Virus record (IMG/VR): IMGVR_UViG_3300032288_006424
Location: 1 to 20,174 of that record
Origin: a virus
Length of the DNA: 20,174 nucleotides
Reading direction: 5' to 3' (one strand)
The position numbers and the translations under genes were made by a program. A model generated the notes under the pieces. It searched no databases and was not told the DNA's origin. It worked only from the letters and a program-made list of their open reading frames with translations. Positions 1-6,745 of this stretch are shown piece after piece; positions within the stretch are counted from its first letter, which is position 1; every line of letters starts with the position of its first letter.

Positions 1-108
1 GATATATCTATCGTCCTACACCCCATACAGAGCCGCAGTCAAGTTTCAAAACAGTTTAGCCTCAAACAGTATGCCAGTGGTGATCTGCTCAAGGGAGGAT
101 TCTGGTAA
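1..108 (+). CDS. 3' end of an unidentified upstream phage gene (partial)
   Basis: This frame is open from the first base and ends in TAA at 106-108, giving about 35 C-terminal residues that finish with the sequence YASGDLLKGGFW. Its stop overlaps the start of the next gene as TAATG, the same junction seen at 10223-10227, which supports this frame. A second frame is also open across the left edge but runs on to a stop at about 143, inside the next gene, and the third stops at 57-59. The fragment is too short to identify. In T4 the genes before gene 53 are head-completion genes, but nothing visible here shows this is one of them. It is probably a virion structural gene, judging only by its neighbours. 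Confidence 0.6.
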   Translation, partial: DISIVLHPIQSRSQVSKQFSLKQYASGDLLKGGFW

Positions 109-407
109 TGGCCGTTTACAATTCCACCAGTCCGTATTTTGATACCTCATACACCCAGTTTTATTTGGATGTGATGACCAATCGTCCCATACCCAAAGAG
201 GTCGATGATCAGATCTTGAAAATCACCGAAGTCTATCAATACCGACCGGACATGCTGGCCTATGACCTATATGATCTTCCGGAACTATGGTGGGTGTTTT
301 ATCAGCGCAATCCCAACACGCTCACAGCACCGCCCTGGGACTTTGAATCTGGCAAAGAGATTTATCTGCCAAAGATCACCACTCTCCGTGCCGTGCTAGG
401 ATTCTGA
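108..407 (+). CDS. 53: gp53-like baseplate wedge protein (short form)
   Basis: This 99-residue protein resembles T4 gp53, the wedge subunit that helps join the inner baseplate ring to the hub. The recognisable block is residues 46-70. It contains RPDMLAYDLYDLPELWWVF followed by the motif RNPN, and it lines up with the RPEELANAIYGNPQLYWVL stretch of T4 gp53. An acidic/aromatic segment with IYLP (residues 85-88) follows, as in short marine relatives. T4 gp53 is 196 residues, so this is about half that length; the C-terminal half of the T4 protein is absent rather than broken. The ATG at 108 overlaps the upstream stop and has a strong GGGAGGA ribosome-binding site at 93-99. The position before the hub genes matches T4 order (53 then 5). 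Confidence 0.82.
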   Translation: MAVYNSTSPYFDTSYTQFYLDVMTNRPIPKEVDDQILKITEVYQYRPDMLAYDLYDLPELWWVFYQRNPNTLTAPPWDFESGKEIYLPKITTLRAVLGF

Positions 408-409
408 TC

Positions 410-1981
410 ATGGCCGATATCGCAGCACTACTCGTCAAGAAAGATCAGCTGATCGACCGGATCGCTAATCTCACTGCGGCCGTTGAAAACCGCCGGCGTG
501 CTCTGGCCAGGGCAGAAAGCGATCTAAAATTCACCACCGATCCTGCTCGAAGAGGGAGACTAGAATCTCAGATCTCAGAGTTGGAAAGAGATGTCGCGGC
601 ATTTGCGAGCGATATACCGGGATTGAATCAACAACTGTCGGCAGTGAACAACCAGATCGCACAGGCTCAGAGTCAACAAGGAGCACAGGCCAGCGCCGGA
701 CAGCAGGTCAAGCAAGGTCAGACAGCCAGAGATGATGGTGCTAGCCCCATTAATCCGCCTCCTCCGGCCCAAGTCTCTGAAGACGGTCGTGTTGTAACGG
801 CCCAGGATCGTCCGGCCTCGAATGCCCAGCGCCCAAAAACCGGAGCCGCATCTGTTGATGCAGGTACCAATGCTCCCACCCGAAAGATAACCAACACACA
901 ATCAACACCACCCATCACTGCAGCGCCCGGACCGGTGAGATCTCCTGCGACCAGCAGCACCACTGGAATAACTCCCACAAACCAAGCCGGTGCCGGAGCA
1001 TCCAAGGATGATAACCCCGGCGGTACCGGAGTGCGTGCCAGGTTAAACAATCTTTTTGGCGGCCTGAACAACCGGATAACTCCATCACCCAATGTGCTGG
1101 ATCAATATGCCAGTTACACCTACAACATCTCTGTGTATCTCATGAGTCCTGATCAGTACAAGACCTTGATCCGCAGCAAGAAAAAAACCGTGGCCGGCTA
1201 TCAGCTCCTATTCATGAGTGGTGGCGCTGGTCCGTCGGGATCAGTAGTGCCCAATGATCAGGTCACTTCACAAGATTCTGTGGTGGCAGCGCAAGAACGG
1301 GTGGCCAATCTTGGTCGTAACGAATTTTTTACTTTGGATTACTACATCGACGATGTGCAGGTCAAGAGCGTCATTTCGGGCAAGGGCACTGGCGGCGCAC
1401 ACAATGTGACCGAATTGAAATTCAAAGTGATCGAACCCTACGGACTGACCTTCTTGGATAATCTGTTTGCCGCCACACAGCAGTATATCAAAGTCACTGG
1501 CGGAGATATCAATAAAAATTATGCAGCCCAGAACTTCCTCATGGTCATACGATTCTACGGTTACGATGATCTGGGTAATCTAGTGCAGGCCGGTCGTGCT
1601 GGCCAGGATGCTGCCGGCACAGATGTCAACTCCATAGTGGAAAAATTCATACCTTTCCAGTTTACTGGTATCAAATTCCGCATAGCCAACAAGGTCGTAG
1701 AATATGATTGCTCGGCAGTGTGTCCCCAGAACAATGTCAACAACGGTGCCAGTCGCGGAGTGATTCCGTACAATATCGAACTGCAGAGCCAGACTTTGAA
1801 AGATCTCTTGACAGGCACACCAAAATTCGCCAGCAACAACAGCGAAGGACGAGCGACAGGCGCTGCCGCGGCTGCCGCTGCGCAGAACGCTGCTGGTGTA
1901 AGAAATCCCGCCAATGCCGGTTACCTTGGTACCAATGAAGCCGGAGCAGGCACAGACTACACTCTAGGAGTATCAGCCTGA
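410..1981 (+). CDS. Virion structural protein: coiled coil, Pro/Ala linker, hub-like C-terminal domain
   Basis: The 523-residue protein has three visible parts. Residues 1-90 are a charged helical region with heptad-like leucines and isoleucines, probably a coiled-coil hairpin. Residues 90-210 are a low-complexity linker rich in Ala, Pro, Thr, Gly and Gln. Residues 225-470 are a folded domain with alternating hydrophobic strands, including YTYNISVYLMS near 236, FFTLDYYIDDVQVKS at 306-320 and FKVIEPYGLTFLDNL at 338-352. The tail (480-523) has an alanine run and ends in disorder. I recognise the C-terminal domain as a type found next to gp5 in marine T4-like phages but cannot give it a firm family name. 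The ATG at 410 has AGGA at 398-401 and lies 2 nt after the gp53 stop. It may be the first half of a gp27-like hub module completed by the next gene; this is inference. Confidence 0.72.
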   Translation: MADIAALLVKKDQLIDRIANLTAAVENRRRALARAESDLKFTTDPARRGRLESQISELERDVAAFASDIPGLNQQLSAVNNQIAQAQSQQGAQASAGQQVKQGQTARDDGASPINPPPPAQVSEDGRVVTAQDRPASNAQRPKTGAASVDAGTNAPTRKITNTQSTPPITAAPGPVRSPATSSTTGITPTNQAGAGASKDDNPGGTGVRARLNNLFGGLNNRITPSPNVLDQYASYTYNISVYLMSPDQYKTLIRSKKKTVAGYQLLFMSGGAGPSGSVVPNDQVTSQDSVVAAQERVANLGRNEFFTLDYYIDDVQVKSVISGKGTGGAHNVTELKFKVIEPYGLTFLDNLFAATQQYIKVTGGDINKNYAAQNFLMVIRFYGYDDLGNLVQAGRAGQDAAGTDVNSIVEKFIPFQFTGIKFRIANKVVEYDCSAVCPQNNVNNGASRGVIPYNIELQSQTLKDLLTGTPKFASNNSEGRATGAAAAAAAQNAAGVRNPANAGYLGTNEAGAGTDYTLGVSA

Positions 1982-1982
1982 C

Positions 1983-3803
1983 ATGGCCAGCACATTTGAC
2001 GCATATTCTGAATCAACTGAATCTGTAATAGCACGCGGTGTACAACCTCCCGTGGTGGCCGGCAAGACTGGCTCTGGCGCTGCATCTGCACCTCCCAAAG
2101 CCGATGCTGCTCGCAACAAGACCTTGGTCACAGGATTGGTTGATGCATTGAACAAGTTCCAAGCCGAGATATCGGGCCCTGAAAAAGACAAACCACAACT
2201 GTATCCTGACAAGTATAACATCGTCATAGTCGATGAAGTTTTGCAACAGGCCAAGGTTGTGCCCCCGGGCGAGACCAATCTCAAACAAGTTCCCATGACC
2301 CAGGCACAGACTGCCAATCAACAAAAGAACCCAGCCACACAAAAGGTCGATAACAACGCCAAGACCACCAAGGTCATAGCAGGTACCAGCATCGTACAAT
2401 TCTTGGATCAGTTGGTGCGTACCAGCACCTACATCTATGATCAGCAGATAGCCCAGTATGACCCCAAGACCAAAGAACTCAAGCCCAACGGAACACCAGC
2501 GGACACAGTGGGTTGGTATCGTATAGGACTGGAAGCCACGCCACAACTAGATAAATTTGACACCAAGCGCAATGACTACGCATATGATATCACTTATCAG
2601 CTCAACATCTATGCTGTCAGCGATGTAAAAAGTGACTTCTTCCCTAGTCCTAGATTTCGTGGTACACAGAAGAAATACAACTACTGGTTCACGGGTGAGA
2701 ACACGCAGATCCTAGATTTTACTCAAGATTTTAACTATCTCTATTACATCGTCAGCAATGGTCCTCGTCAACCTCGTACCACTACCAGTGATTTCCGCGA
2801 AGTAGAAAAACGCTATTACCAAGTCAACAGTCCGCAATCCAGCCAAGGTCAGGACGACGACAAGGTCAATGAACCCAGCGCCAACGCTGCCGACTATCTC
2901 TACAGTCCGGGAGATCAGAGTCGAGTCAAACTCAAGATTATTGGTGATCCGGCCTGGATCTTCCAGGGAGAAACCTGGTCAGGCATCCAGGGATTGAAAT
3001 TTAATTATGGTCCGTTTCTGCCTGATGGAACCATCAACTACGAAGGCCAGGAGATCTTGTTTGAGTTGGCATGGAACAAGCCTGTGGACTATGATCTTGA
3101 AACGGGTATCGCAGATCCCACTACGAAGAATTTCAATAAATCTGCCAAATCGGCTGGCGAAGCACGACAGAGCTATGTATATCAAGCCATCGAATGCACC
3201 AGCACTTTCAGCCGTGGAAAATTTGAACAAGACCTCAATGGTGTGCTCAAGATATATCCTATACCTCAAAAAGACAAGTCTGAGACCAGTCGCCAGACCA
3301 GCGCTGCGAAACCTGCCGCAGTTACTAGGACTTCTAATTACCAAAAGGCCAGGGATATCGATGATCGCCTCAAGGACAAGTATGGAATACCCCCAGTGGG
3401 CACTGATGTAGAATTTGATAACAAACTATCTGGAGGAACTACTAACAGCAGTTCCGGCGGCACACCAACACCAGCACCGTTGAAAAACACACCGGCCACT
3501 TCTGGTACACAGGTGGTAGGTACCACTTGGGAAGCCGAAACTGGTGGTGCTGCACAACAGACTGGAGGAGCATCAGGAGCCACGGGCCCAGCCAATGTGG
3601 GCCCGCCAAACGCCTTCGTGGTGTTAAAGAATGGTGGGGGACAAACAGTGACCAGCCAGGCACAGATTGCTGAGTTGGTATCAAGCGGCCGAGCCACTCA
3701 ATCCGAAGCTCAGTTGGCCAGCCGGCAATTGTCAGCGCGACAGAACGCTGCCAACAATCCAACAACCAGCGCACCACCACAGCGAGGATCGAGAGAAGCA
3801 TAA
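1983..3803 (+). CDS. Virion structural protein, putative gp27-like baseplate hub component
   Basis: The protein has 606 residues. Residues 1-45 are low-complexity. Residues 48-260 form a structured region containing YPDKYNIVIVDEVL, GTSIVQFLDQLVRTSTYIYD (134-153) and YNYWFTGENTQILDFTQDF (232-250). Residues 313-425 form another, with LKIIGDPAWIFQGE at 317-330. Residues 430-606 are a Gly/Thr/Ser/Ala-rich tail. The two structured blocks look like those of hub proteins in marine T4-like phages, where a gp27-type protein binds gp5 and adapts the tail tube to the spike. I saw no direct similarity to T4 gp27, so the name rests on resemblance and position. The start is credible: the same frame has a TAG at 1965-1967, only five codons upstream, and TAGGAG lies at 1965-1970. 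It abuts the previous gene (1-nt gap) and the gp5-like gene (0-nt gap). Confidence 0.72.
   Translation: MASTFDAYSESTESVIARGVQPPVVAGKTGSGAASAPPKADAARNKTLVTGLVDALNKFQAEISGPEKDKPQLYPDKYNIVIVDEVLQQAKVVPPGETNLKQVPMTQAQTANQQKNPATQKVDNNAKTTKVIAGTSIVQFLDQLVRTSTYIYDQQIAQYDPKTKELKPNGTPADTVGWYRIGLEATPQLDKFDTKRNDYAYDITYQLNIYAVSDVKSDFFPSPRFRGTQKKYNYWFTGENTQILDFTQDFNYLYYIVSNGPRQPRTTTSDFREVEKRYYQVNSPQSSQGQDDDKVNEPSANAADYLYSPGDQSRVKLKIIGDPAWIFQGETWSGIQGLKFNYGPFLPDGTINYEGQEILFELAWNKPVDYDLETGIADPTTKNFNKSAKSAGEARQSYVYQAIECTSTFSRGKFEQDLNGVLKIYPIPQKDKSETSRQTSAAKPAAVTRTSNYQKARDIDDRLKDKYGIPPVGTDVEFDNKLSGGTTNSSSGGTPTPAPLKNTPATSGTQVVGTTWEAETGGAAQQTGGASGATGPANVGPPNAFVVLKNGGGQTVTSQAQIAELVSSGRATQSEAQLASRQLSARQNAANNPTTSAPPQRGSREA
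3583..3605 (+). other. GC-rich perfect stem-loop inside the hub-like gene
   Basis: CGGGCCCA at 3583-3590 pairs perfectly with TGGGCCCG at 3598-3605 across a 7-nt loop. Each arm also contains the palindrome GGGCCC. It lies in the part of the gene coding for the Gly/Pro/Ala-rich C-terminal linker, so it may simply follow from repeated Gly-Pro codons. No T-run follows, so it is not terminator-like. Confidence 0.5.
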
Positions 3804-6314
3804 ATGCCTGAGAATATAAATCGTACCAAAGGTAGATCGTCAGGATATAAGTTTGATCGAGGAGGAACTCCCTCTGAACCGGGCCCAGTCATTGGTATAG
3901 TTAAAAACAATGTAGATCCTTCTAGGTCTGGACGACTACAGGTCTATGTGGAACAATTTGGTGGCGAAGATGAAACCGACGAGAGCCTTTGGCGCACCGT
4001 CAATTATATCCCGCCGTTCTACGGGGTCACTCCTGGGGGCGGTGCCAACGGTGAAACAGCTGGCACCTTTACCGGCAATCAACAGAGTTATGGTATGTGG
4101 TTCACGCCGCCCGACCTTGGGACACAAGTCATCTGCTTCTTTGTTGCAGGTGATCCCAACCAAGGATACTATATTGGTTGCGTCCCACAGCCCGCCATCA
4201 ATCACATGCTACCGGCCATTGGTGCCAGCCGCCGATTTGATCTACAAAATGGTCCACAGGACAGTTATTTCGCCGGCGCCAGCCAACTTCCGGTCACTGA
4301 GATCAACAATGAAAATCAAGAAATAGCCGAAGATCCTAGATTCTTTGACAAGGTAAAGCCTGTACACAGTTACTTGGCTGGTATCATGATGCAGCAGGGC
4401 TTGATCAAGGATATTACCCGAGGTCCTATCACATCAAACGCCCAAAGAGAGTCACCGTCAGCGGTGTTTGGTATATCTACACCAGGACAGGCCATCTATC
4501 AAGGTGGTCTCAACGAGCGAGACATCAAAGGTCAACTTGAACGAGGGCAATTAAAACCACAGGATGTCCAAGTGATCGCTCGACGCGGCGGTCACACCAT
4601 AGTGCTAGATGATGGCGATCTTGAAGGACGAGATAATCTTGTTAGGATCCGCACAGCCAAAGGCCATCAGATCACCATGAGCGATGATGGTGACTGTTTC
4701 TATATCATACACGCCAATGGCCAGACTTGGTTGGAGTTTGGCAAGCAGGGAACTGTGGATGTGTTCAGTACCAACTCTGTGAATATCCGCACACAGGGCA
4801 CGATCAACCTACACGCCGACAAAGACATCAATATGTACGCAGGTGGTAGTTTCAATGTCAAAACTCCTGTGATGAAACTAGAAGCCGAAGCCAGCGTTGA
4901 TATCATCGGAACAGGTAAGATGACCTTGTACAGCAAGAATCTCATTGGCATCAAGAGTGATGGTAGTCTTAATCTGAAGAATTCGTCAGCAGGATCTTGG
5001 GACGCCGGTTCTAGCCTGAATCTCAAAGCAGGCTGTATCAATCTCAACTCCGGAGGCGGTTCTCCAGTAGATACACCTACCAATCTCAAAGATCTAAATC
5101 TAGTGGACACCAAATTTGTACAAGGTAGCGGCTGGACAGCACAACCAGGAACACTGAAAACCATAGTCACCCGCGCACCCACTCATGAGCCTTATCCTTA
5201 TCACAATCAAGGAGTGAATGCCACCACGAGTCTGGGCGTTACACCCGCCCAAGATCTTTCGGAAAAGACAGCCAATGCCCTGGCCAGCACTGAAACCTTG
5301 CCTGTGACCAATGGCATAGACACCGCTGCGTATCTTGAACAAACACCAGCAGAAATCTCAGTGGGATCATTGGACACCGGTCAAGTCACTGGTCTCATGG
5401 CACAAACAGCGGCTGATGTTGGCCAAGCAGCTGATGTGGTAAGCCTGGACAAAGGCATCGGAAAATATGGATTATCGCCCGAACAGTTGGAATCGTCGGG
5501 ATTCCTCAAACCCGGTACTGTGCAGACTTACTTGCAAGATCCTGCGCAACTGGAATCAGTGTTGTCATCACCGTCGGTGTGGACTGGCAAAGGTGATGTG
5601 GTTGGTTTGAATAACTTACTGGGAGATGTCAATCTCCAAAGCCTGACCCAGAACGAAATACTCAGCAGTAGCCTGCAAGGACTGCAGTCTGCCGGAATCG
5701 TCACTGGCCTAGAAGCACCGCAGCAATTGGCCGGGCTAGTGCAATCTGCCAGCAAATTTGGTGTTGACAATACCGTAGCATGGGTGCAGGGCATAGCACC
5801 ACCAGAAGTAGCAGCCAGCATCGGATCAGTGGCCAAAAATGCCCAGTATGCCGTGAATTTCGTCGATGAAAAAGCCAGCTCTGTGGTCACAGGATTGCAG
5901 TTAGGTGGATTCTCAAACACAGTGGCACGAGATGAAGTAGATCAGGCCCTGGCCGAAGTAATCGGCGACGACAAAATACCCACTCCTGACTTTAGTTCAG
6001 GACTTTACGGATCGACCCCAACTTCTGACCTGGTGTACGATGCTGCAGATGATGAACAGGTGCAAGAAGAGATCGATGTTGAACGAGAATCTCGAGGGCT
6101 GGCACCATTGACTAATCCAGCCACCGGTGAAATCTCTACCCGGGTCAGCGAAGCAGCCGATCCGCGGGCACAGACCATAACAAGGCTGCGCAACGAGATC
6201 CTTGATCTAAACACCATCATTGCCGGCCGTCGTCGGCGCGGGCAGGATACCACTATACAATATGCTGAACTGGCGCGGTTAGAAGCACAACTCAGTACCT
6301 TGCAAAACGGGTAA
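3804..6314 (+). CDS. 5: gp5-like baseplate hub / central spike protein, no lysozyme domain
   Basis: The 836-residue protein has an OB-fold-type N-terminal domain at about 27-145, with VIGIVKNNVDPSRSGRLQVY and PPDLGTQVICFFVAGDPNQG, matching the gp5 pattern of T4. Residues 262-418 are a spike-type beta-helix with short alternating strands, for example VDVFSTNSVNIRT and INLHADKDINMYAGG. T4 gp5 carries a lysozyme domain between these parts; here residues 146-260 are a linker with no lysozyme-like sequence. After the helix come the motif TRAPTHEPYPYHNQG (456-470), an Ala/Leu-rich helical domain (550-700) and a coiled coil (788-834). The last three parts are absent from T4 gp5. The protein should form a trimer at the tail tip that pierces the outer membrane. 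It starts directly after the previous stop, with purine-rich GAGAGAAG upstream. It may need a separate PAAR-type tip, which is not in this window. Confidence 0.87.
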   Translation: MPENINRTKGRSSGYKFDRGGTPSEPGPVIGIVKNNVDPSRSGRLQVYVEQFGGEDETDESLWRTVNYIPPFYGVTPGGGANGETAGTFTGNQQSYGMWFTPPDLGTQVICFFVAGDPNQGYYIGCVPQPAINHMLPAIGASRRFDLQNGPQDSYFAGASQLPVTEINNENQEIAEDPRFFDKVKPVHSYLAGIMMQQGLIKDITRGPITSNAQRESPSAVFGISTPGQAIYQGGLNERDIKGQLERGQLKPQDVQVIARRGGHTIVLDDGDLEGRDNLVRIRTAKGHQITMSDDGDCFYIIHANGQTWLEFGKQGTVDVFSTNSVNIRTQGTINLHADKDINMYAGGSFNVKTPVMKLEAEASVDIIGTGKMTLYSKNLIGIKSDGSLNLKNSSAGSWDAGSSLNLKAGCINLNSGGGSPVDTPTNLKDLNLVDTKFVQGSGWTAQPGTLKTIVTRAPTHEPYPYHNQGVNATTSLGVTPAQDLSEKTANALASTETLPVTNGIDTAAYLEQTPAEISVGSLDTGQVTGLMAQTAADVGQAADVVSLDKGIGKYGLSPEQLESSGFLKPGTVQTYLQDPAQLESVLSSPSVWTGKGDVVGLNNLLGDVNLQSLTQNEILSSSLQGLQSAGIVTGLEAPQQLAGLVQSASKFGVDNTVAWVQGIAPPEVAASIGSVAKNAQYAVNFVDEKASSVVTGLQLGGFSNTVARDEVDQALAEVIGDDKIPTPDFSSGLYGSTPTSDLVYDAADDEQVQEEIDVERESRGLAPLTNPATGEISTRVSEAADPRAQTITRLRNEILDLNTIIAGRRRRGQDTTIQYAELARLEAQLSTLQNG

Positions 6315-6322
6315 ATATCAGC

Positions 6323-6697
6323 ATGCCCACATTCATTGGATTCAACACTATCAATCAATACAAAAAATTCACCTTGGTGGATTTTGAACTGATCAAGCGC
6401 GATCTAGCCAACGCTTTTAATATACAGCAAGGCACCCTGCCTGGGCGTCCTGGATATGGCACCATCATGTGGAGCTATGTGTTTGAAAATCAGACTCCAG
6501 AAACTGAGCGTGCTATCCTAGCCGAATGCCAGCGAGTGGCCGGTGGGGATCCCAGGGTATATCTGACCAGCGCCAACTCTTATCCACAAGACAATGGCAT
6601 CTTGATCGAACTAGAAATACAAGTAGTGGCCACGACCACGGCCGAACGCCTGTCCATCTTTTTTGATCAAGAGACCCGCCGGGCCAGCTTCGTGTAA
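6323..6697 (+). CDS. 25: gp25-like baseplate wedge protein
   Basis: The protein has 124 residues, close to T4 gp25 (132). It belongs by appearance to the GPW/gp25 family, whose members nucleate sheath polymerisation by giving the first sheath ring a docking handshake. The family signature is the loop QQGTLPGRPGYGTIMWSYVF at 35-54, followed by a helix (residues 59-73) and two strands around ILIELEIQVVA. The family was once called 'lysozyme-like', but enzymatic activity is not expected. It lies 8 nt after the gp5-like gene, and its ribosome-binding site is weak, so translation may depend on coupling. In T4, gene 25 is in another cluster; here it sits next to its partner gene 6, which makes sense because gp25 and gp6 form the wedge core together with gp53. 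Confidence 0.9.
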   Translation: MPTFIGFNTINQYKKFTLVDFELIKRDLANAFNIQQGTLPGRPGYGTIMWSYVFENQTPETERAILAECQRVAGGDPRVYLTSANSYPQDNGILIELEIQVVATTTAERLSIFFDQETRRASFV

Positions 6698-6718
6698 AAC
6701 TACTCAGTTTTTGCCAGC

Positions 6719-6726
6719 CATAAATA
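6719..6726 (+). promoter_or_regulatory. T4-type late promoter-like element upstream of gene 6
   Basis: CATAAATA differs by one base from the T4 late promoter consensus TATAAATA, which is read by the gp55 sigma factor with the gp45 clamp. It lies in the only intergenic gap longer than 10 nt in the window (6698-6745). It stands about 20 nt before the gene 6 ATG, with GAGGAA at 6738-6743 as ribosome-binding site. Initiation about 8 nt downstream would give a very short leader, as is common for T4 late transcripts. An 8-bp match is weak evidence by itself; position is the main support. Confidence 0.5.
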
Positions 6727-6745
6727 CAAGACTTAGTGAGGAATC

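Noticed and set aside
2013-2546. Long antisense open frame (177 codons) opposite the hub-like gene
   Set aside because: It lies wholly within a well-supported + gene, shows no recognisable domain, and its frame mirrors the codon structure of the sense gene.
3815-3822. TATAAATC, one mismatch from the T4 late promoter consensus
   Set aside because: It lies inside the start of the gp5-like gene and its only useful product would begin mid-gene; likely chance.
3948-4590. Lysozyme domain in the gp5-like protein
   Set aside because: The region between the OB fold and the beta-helix is short and has no lysozyme-like motif.
4700-5182. Antisense open frame (160 codons) opposite the gp5-like beta-helix
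   Set aside because: It is a shadow of a repetitive sense sequence, with no ribosome-binding site or domain that I could support.
6312-6317. GTAAATAT near the gp25-like start as a late promoter
   Set aside because: It has too few matches and is too close to the ATG at 6323 to leave a usable leader.
6696-6711. Inverted repeat AAAACT / AGTTTT just after the gp25-like stop, as a terminator
   Set aside because: The stem is only 6 bp, mostly A-T, and the T-run does not continue past the stem by more than one base. It is too weak to call.
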